Assembly: GCA_021785095.1 (NCBI GenBank)
Contig: JAJYGM010000148.1
Location: 1 to 6,002, forward strand
Origin: Actinomycetes bacterium
GTDB lineage: Bacteria > Actinomycetota > Acidimicrobiia > Acidimicrobiales > Bog-793
Length of the DNA: 6,002 nucleotides
Direction: 5' to 3'
The notes beneath the pieces are model-generated. The model was not told the origin of the DNA. It saw only the letters and a list, made by a program, of their open reading frames with translations, and ran no database searches. Made by a program: the position numbers and the translations under genes. This document shows positions 4,685 to 6,002 of the stretch, piece after piece (the first letter of the stretch is position 1; every line of letters starts with the position of its first letter).

Positions 4685-6002
4685 ATGACAGGCGACGACC
4701 TGACCACGACGGGAGACGGAGCCGCCGAGCTCGTCGCGAAGCTCACCCTCGACGAGCAGATCCTTCTCTTGTCGGGACGGGACTTCTGGCACACGAACCC
4801 GGTGGAACGGCTCGCGATCGGGGCCGTCCACCTCTCCGACGGTCCCGTCGGCGTGCGGGGCGAGCGGACGGTCGGAACGACGTCGGTGTCCTTCCCCTGC
4901 GGCGCGGCGATCGGTGCCACGTTTGATCCTCAGGCGGCGGCCGCGCTCGCCGACGCCCTCGCCGACGAGTGCGCCGACAAGCACGTGCACGTGCTGCTCG
5001 GACCGACCATCAACCTGCAACGGCACCCGATCGGGGGGCGGCACTTCGAGTGCTACTCGGAGGACCCTGTGCTAACAGCCGAGCTCGCCGTCGCCTACGT
5101 GACAGCTCTCCAGGCCCGCGGCGTCGCAGCCACGGTGAAGCACTACGTGGCGAACGACACCGAGTTCCAGCGCCACACGATCTCGTCCGAGGTGGACGAG
5201 CGTGTCCTCGAGCTCTGCTATCTGGCCCCGTTCGAGGACACCATCCGCCGAGCGGCACCACTTGCCATCATGGCGTCGTACAACCGCATCAACGGCACGT
5301 ACGCCGCCGAGCACGCACATCTGCTCGAAGAGGTCCTGCGGCAGCGCTGGGGCTACGACGGGCTCGTCATGTCGGACTGGTTCGGGACTCAGAGCACCGA
5401 GCCGTCTGCACTGGCGGGTCTCGACCTCGAGATGCCCGGTCCGGCCGTCCATTACGGAGCGAGGCTCGCCGAAGCCGTCGAGCGCGGAGACGTGAGCCGG
5501 GCCGTCGTCGCGGAAAGGGCGCGCCGGGTCGTCCAGCTCGCGGCGCGCGTCGGTGCGCTCGACGGGCAGGGCCATCCCGCCGAGCGCCGGCCGCGCCGCA
5601 ACCTCGGTGAGCGCCGGGAGCTGGCGCGGCAGCTCGCGGCGCAGTCGTTCGTGCTCCTTCGAAACGAGCCGCCTTCTCCCGACGGCGACGCTTCCCCGAT
5701 CCTGCCGCTCGACCTGCGCCCCGGTGCTCTCTTGGCCGTGATCGGTCCGAACGCGGCCACGACGACCGCCCAGGGCGGCGGGAGCGCTCGCGTCCTCCCG
5801 GTCCGGACGTTGTCGGTCCGAGACGGCCTCCGCGAGCTCTACGGCCCGGTCGGCGTCGACGTCGCGCACGAGATCGGGTGTGTCACCTGGGCCGAGACCC
5901 CGGACCTCGACGTGCCTGTCCACCTCGAGTACTTCGTCCTCGCGGCCGAGGACGCCGAGCAAGGGGTGAGCTTCGACGGACCCGTCGTGCACGAGGAGGA
6001 CT
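4685..6002 (+). CDS. Glycoside hydrolase family 3 beta-glucosidase-type enzyme with PA14-like insert (3' end outside window)
   Basis: The frame is open from the ATG at 4685 to the window end (439 codons), so the 3' part is missing. The TIM-barrel domain carries LSDGPVGVRGE (50-60), GPTINLQRHPIGGRHFECYSEDP (106-128), VKHYVAND (151-158), ASYNRING (197-204) and GLVMSDWFGT (226-235), where Asp231 matches the family's catalytic nucleophile. The second, alpha/beta sandwich domain starts near 307 (ERRELARQLAAQSFVLLRNE) and includes AVIGPNA and GGGSARV (364-370). From about 412 (VHLEYFVLAAEDAEQGVSFDG) the sequence looks like the start of a PA14 domain inserted in the second domain, as in some beta-glucosidases that act on short oligosaccharides or glycosides. 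There is no signal peptide, so a cytoplasmic enzyme cleaving imported or endogenous glycosides is likely. The acid/base Glu lies beyond the window. Substrate specificity (glucoside, xyloside or other) cannot be decided. The gene follows the PHP gene by 4 nt. Confidence 0.93.
   Translation, partial: MTGDDLTTTGDGAAELVAKLTLDEQILLLSGRDFWHTNPVERLAIGAVHLSDGPVGVRGERTVGTTSVSFPCGAAIGATFDPQAAAALADALADECADKHVHVLLGPTINLQRHPIGGRHFECYSEDPVLTAELAVAYVTALQARGVAATVKHYVANDTEFQRHTISSEVDERVLELCYLAPFEDTIRRAAPLAIMASYNRINGTYAAEHAHLLEEVLRQRWGYDGLVMSDWFGTQSTEPSALAGLDLEMPGPAVHYGARLAEAVERGDVSRAVVAERARRVVQLAARVGALDGQGHPAERRPRRNLGERRELARQLAAQSFVLLRNEPPSPDGDASPILPLDLRPGALLAVIGPNAATTTAQGGGSARVLPVRTLSVRDGLRELYGPVGVDVAHEIGCVTWAETPDLDVPVHLEYFVLAAEDAEQGVSFDGPVVHEED

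Noticed and set aside
3259..4920. Minus-strand open frame of 553 codons spanning purF's start, the PHP gene and the glycosidase start
   Set aside because: It crosses three well-supported genes in a shadow frame. Its C-terminal part is simply PurF read one base off.
5072..5992. Minus-strand open frame of 306 codons
   Set aside because: It is antisense to the clearly conserved family 3 glycosidase and shows no family motif.

Overview
This is a GC-rich chromosomal window (roughly two thirds G+C by eye). It has dense, short-gapped genes, GTG starts, few strong Shine-Dalgarno sites and actinobacterial-looking proteins (a TraR/DksA-type zinc-finger protein, an OmpR-type regulator, PurF with a four-cysteine cluster set). 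A high-GC actinomycetote is the best guess; class or genus cannot be fixed from this sequence. I see no tRNA, rRNA, CRISPR array, transposase or phage gene.

Left part (1-1048, minus strand). Reading leftward there is a TraR/DksA-type zinc-finger protein, then an OmpR/PhoB-type response regulator, then the first 51 codons of an unidentified gene, probably the partner sensor kinase, which leaves the window. The most striking anomaly lies here. The zinc-finger gene loses its frame just before its second Cys pair. Immediately beyond it the response regulator begins in the middle of its receiver domain, without the phosphoacceptor half. Two conserved genes are damaged at the same point (about 605-650), which suggests a deletion fusion or an assembly error.

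Centre (1102-3737). A plus-strand membrane di-iron hydroxylase of the sterol desaturase/fatty acid hydroxylase superfamily, closest in motif pattern to alkylglycerol monooxygenase, converges on purF (amidophosphoribosyltransferase, first step of purine synthesis). Their 3' ends overlap by 106 bp, so no intergenic terminator fits between them.

Right part (3841-6002, plus strand). A PHP-domain phosphoesterase of the TrpH/RNase AM type is followed after 4 nt by a glycoside hydrolase family 3 enzyme, cut by the window end just as a PA14-like insert begins. These two look co-transcribed and diverge from purF across a 103-bp gap. The plus-strand genes at 1102 and 3841 each have a TANNNT hexamer exactly 9 nt before the ATG and no clear ribosome binding site, which hints at leaderless or near-leaderless transcripts.

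Most genes are recognisable housekeeping or accessory metabolic functions. I found no convincing new multi-gene system. The items most worth checking are the broken junction near 605-650, the convergent overlap and the promoter pattern.
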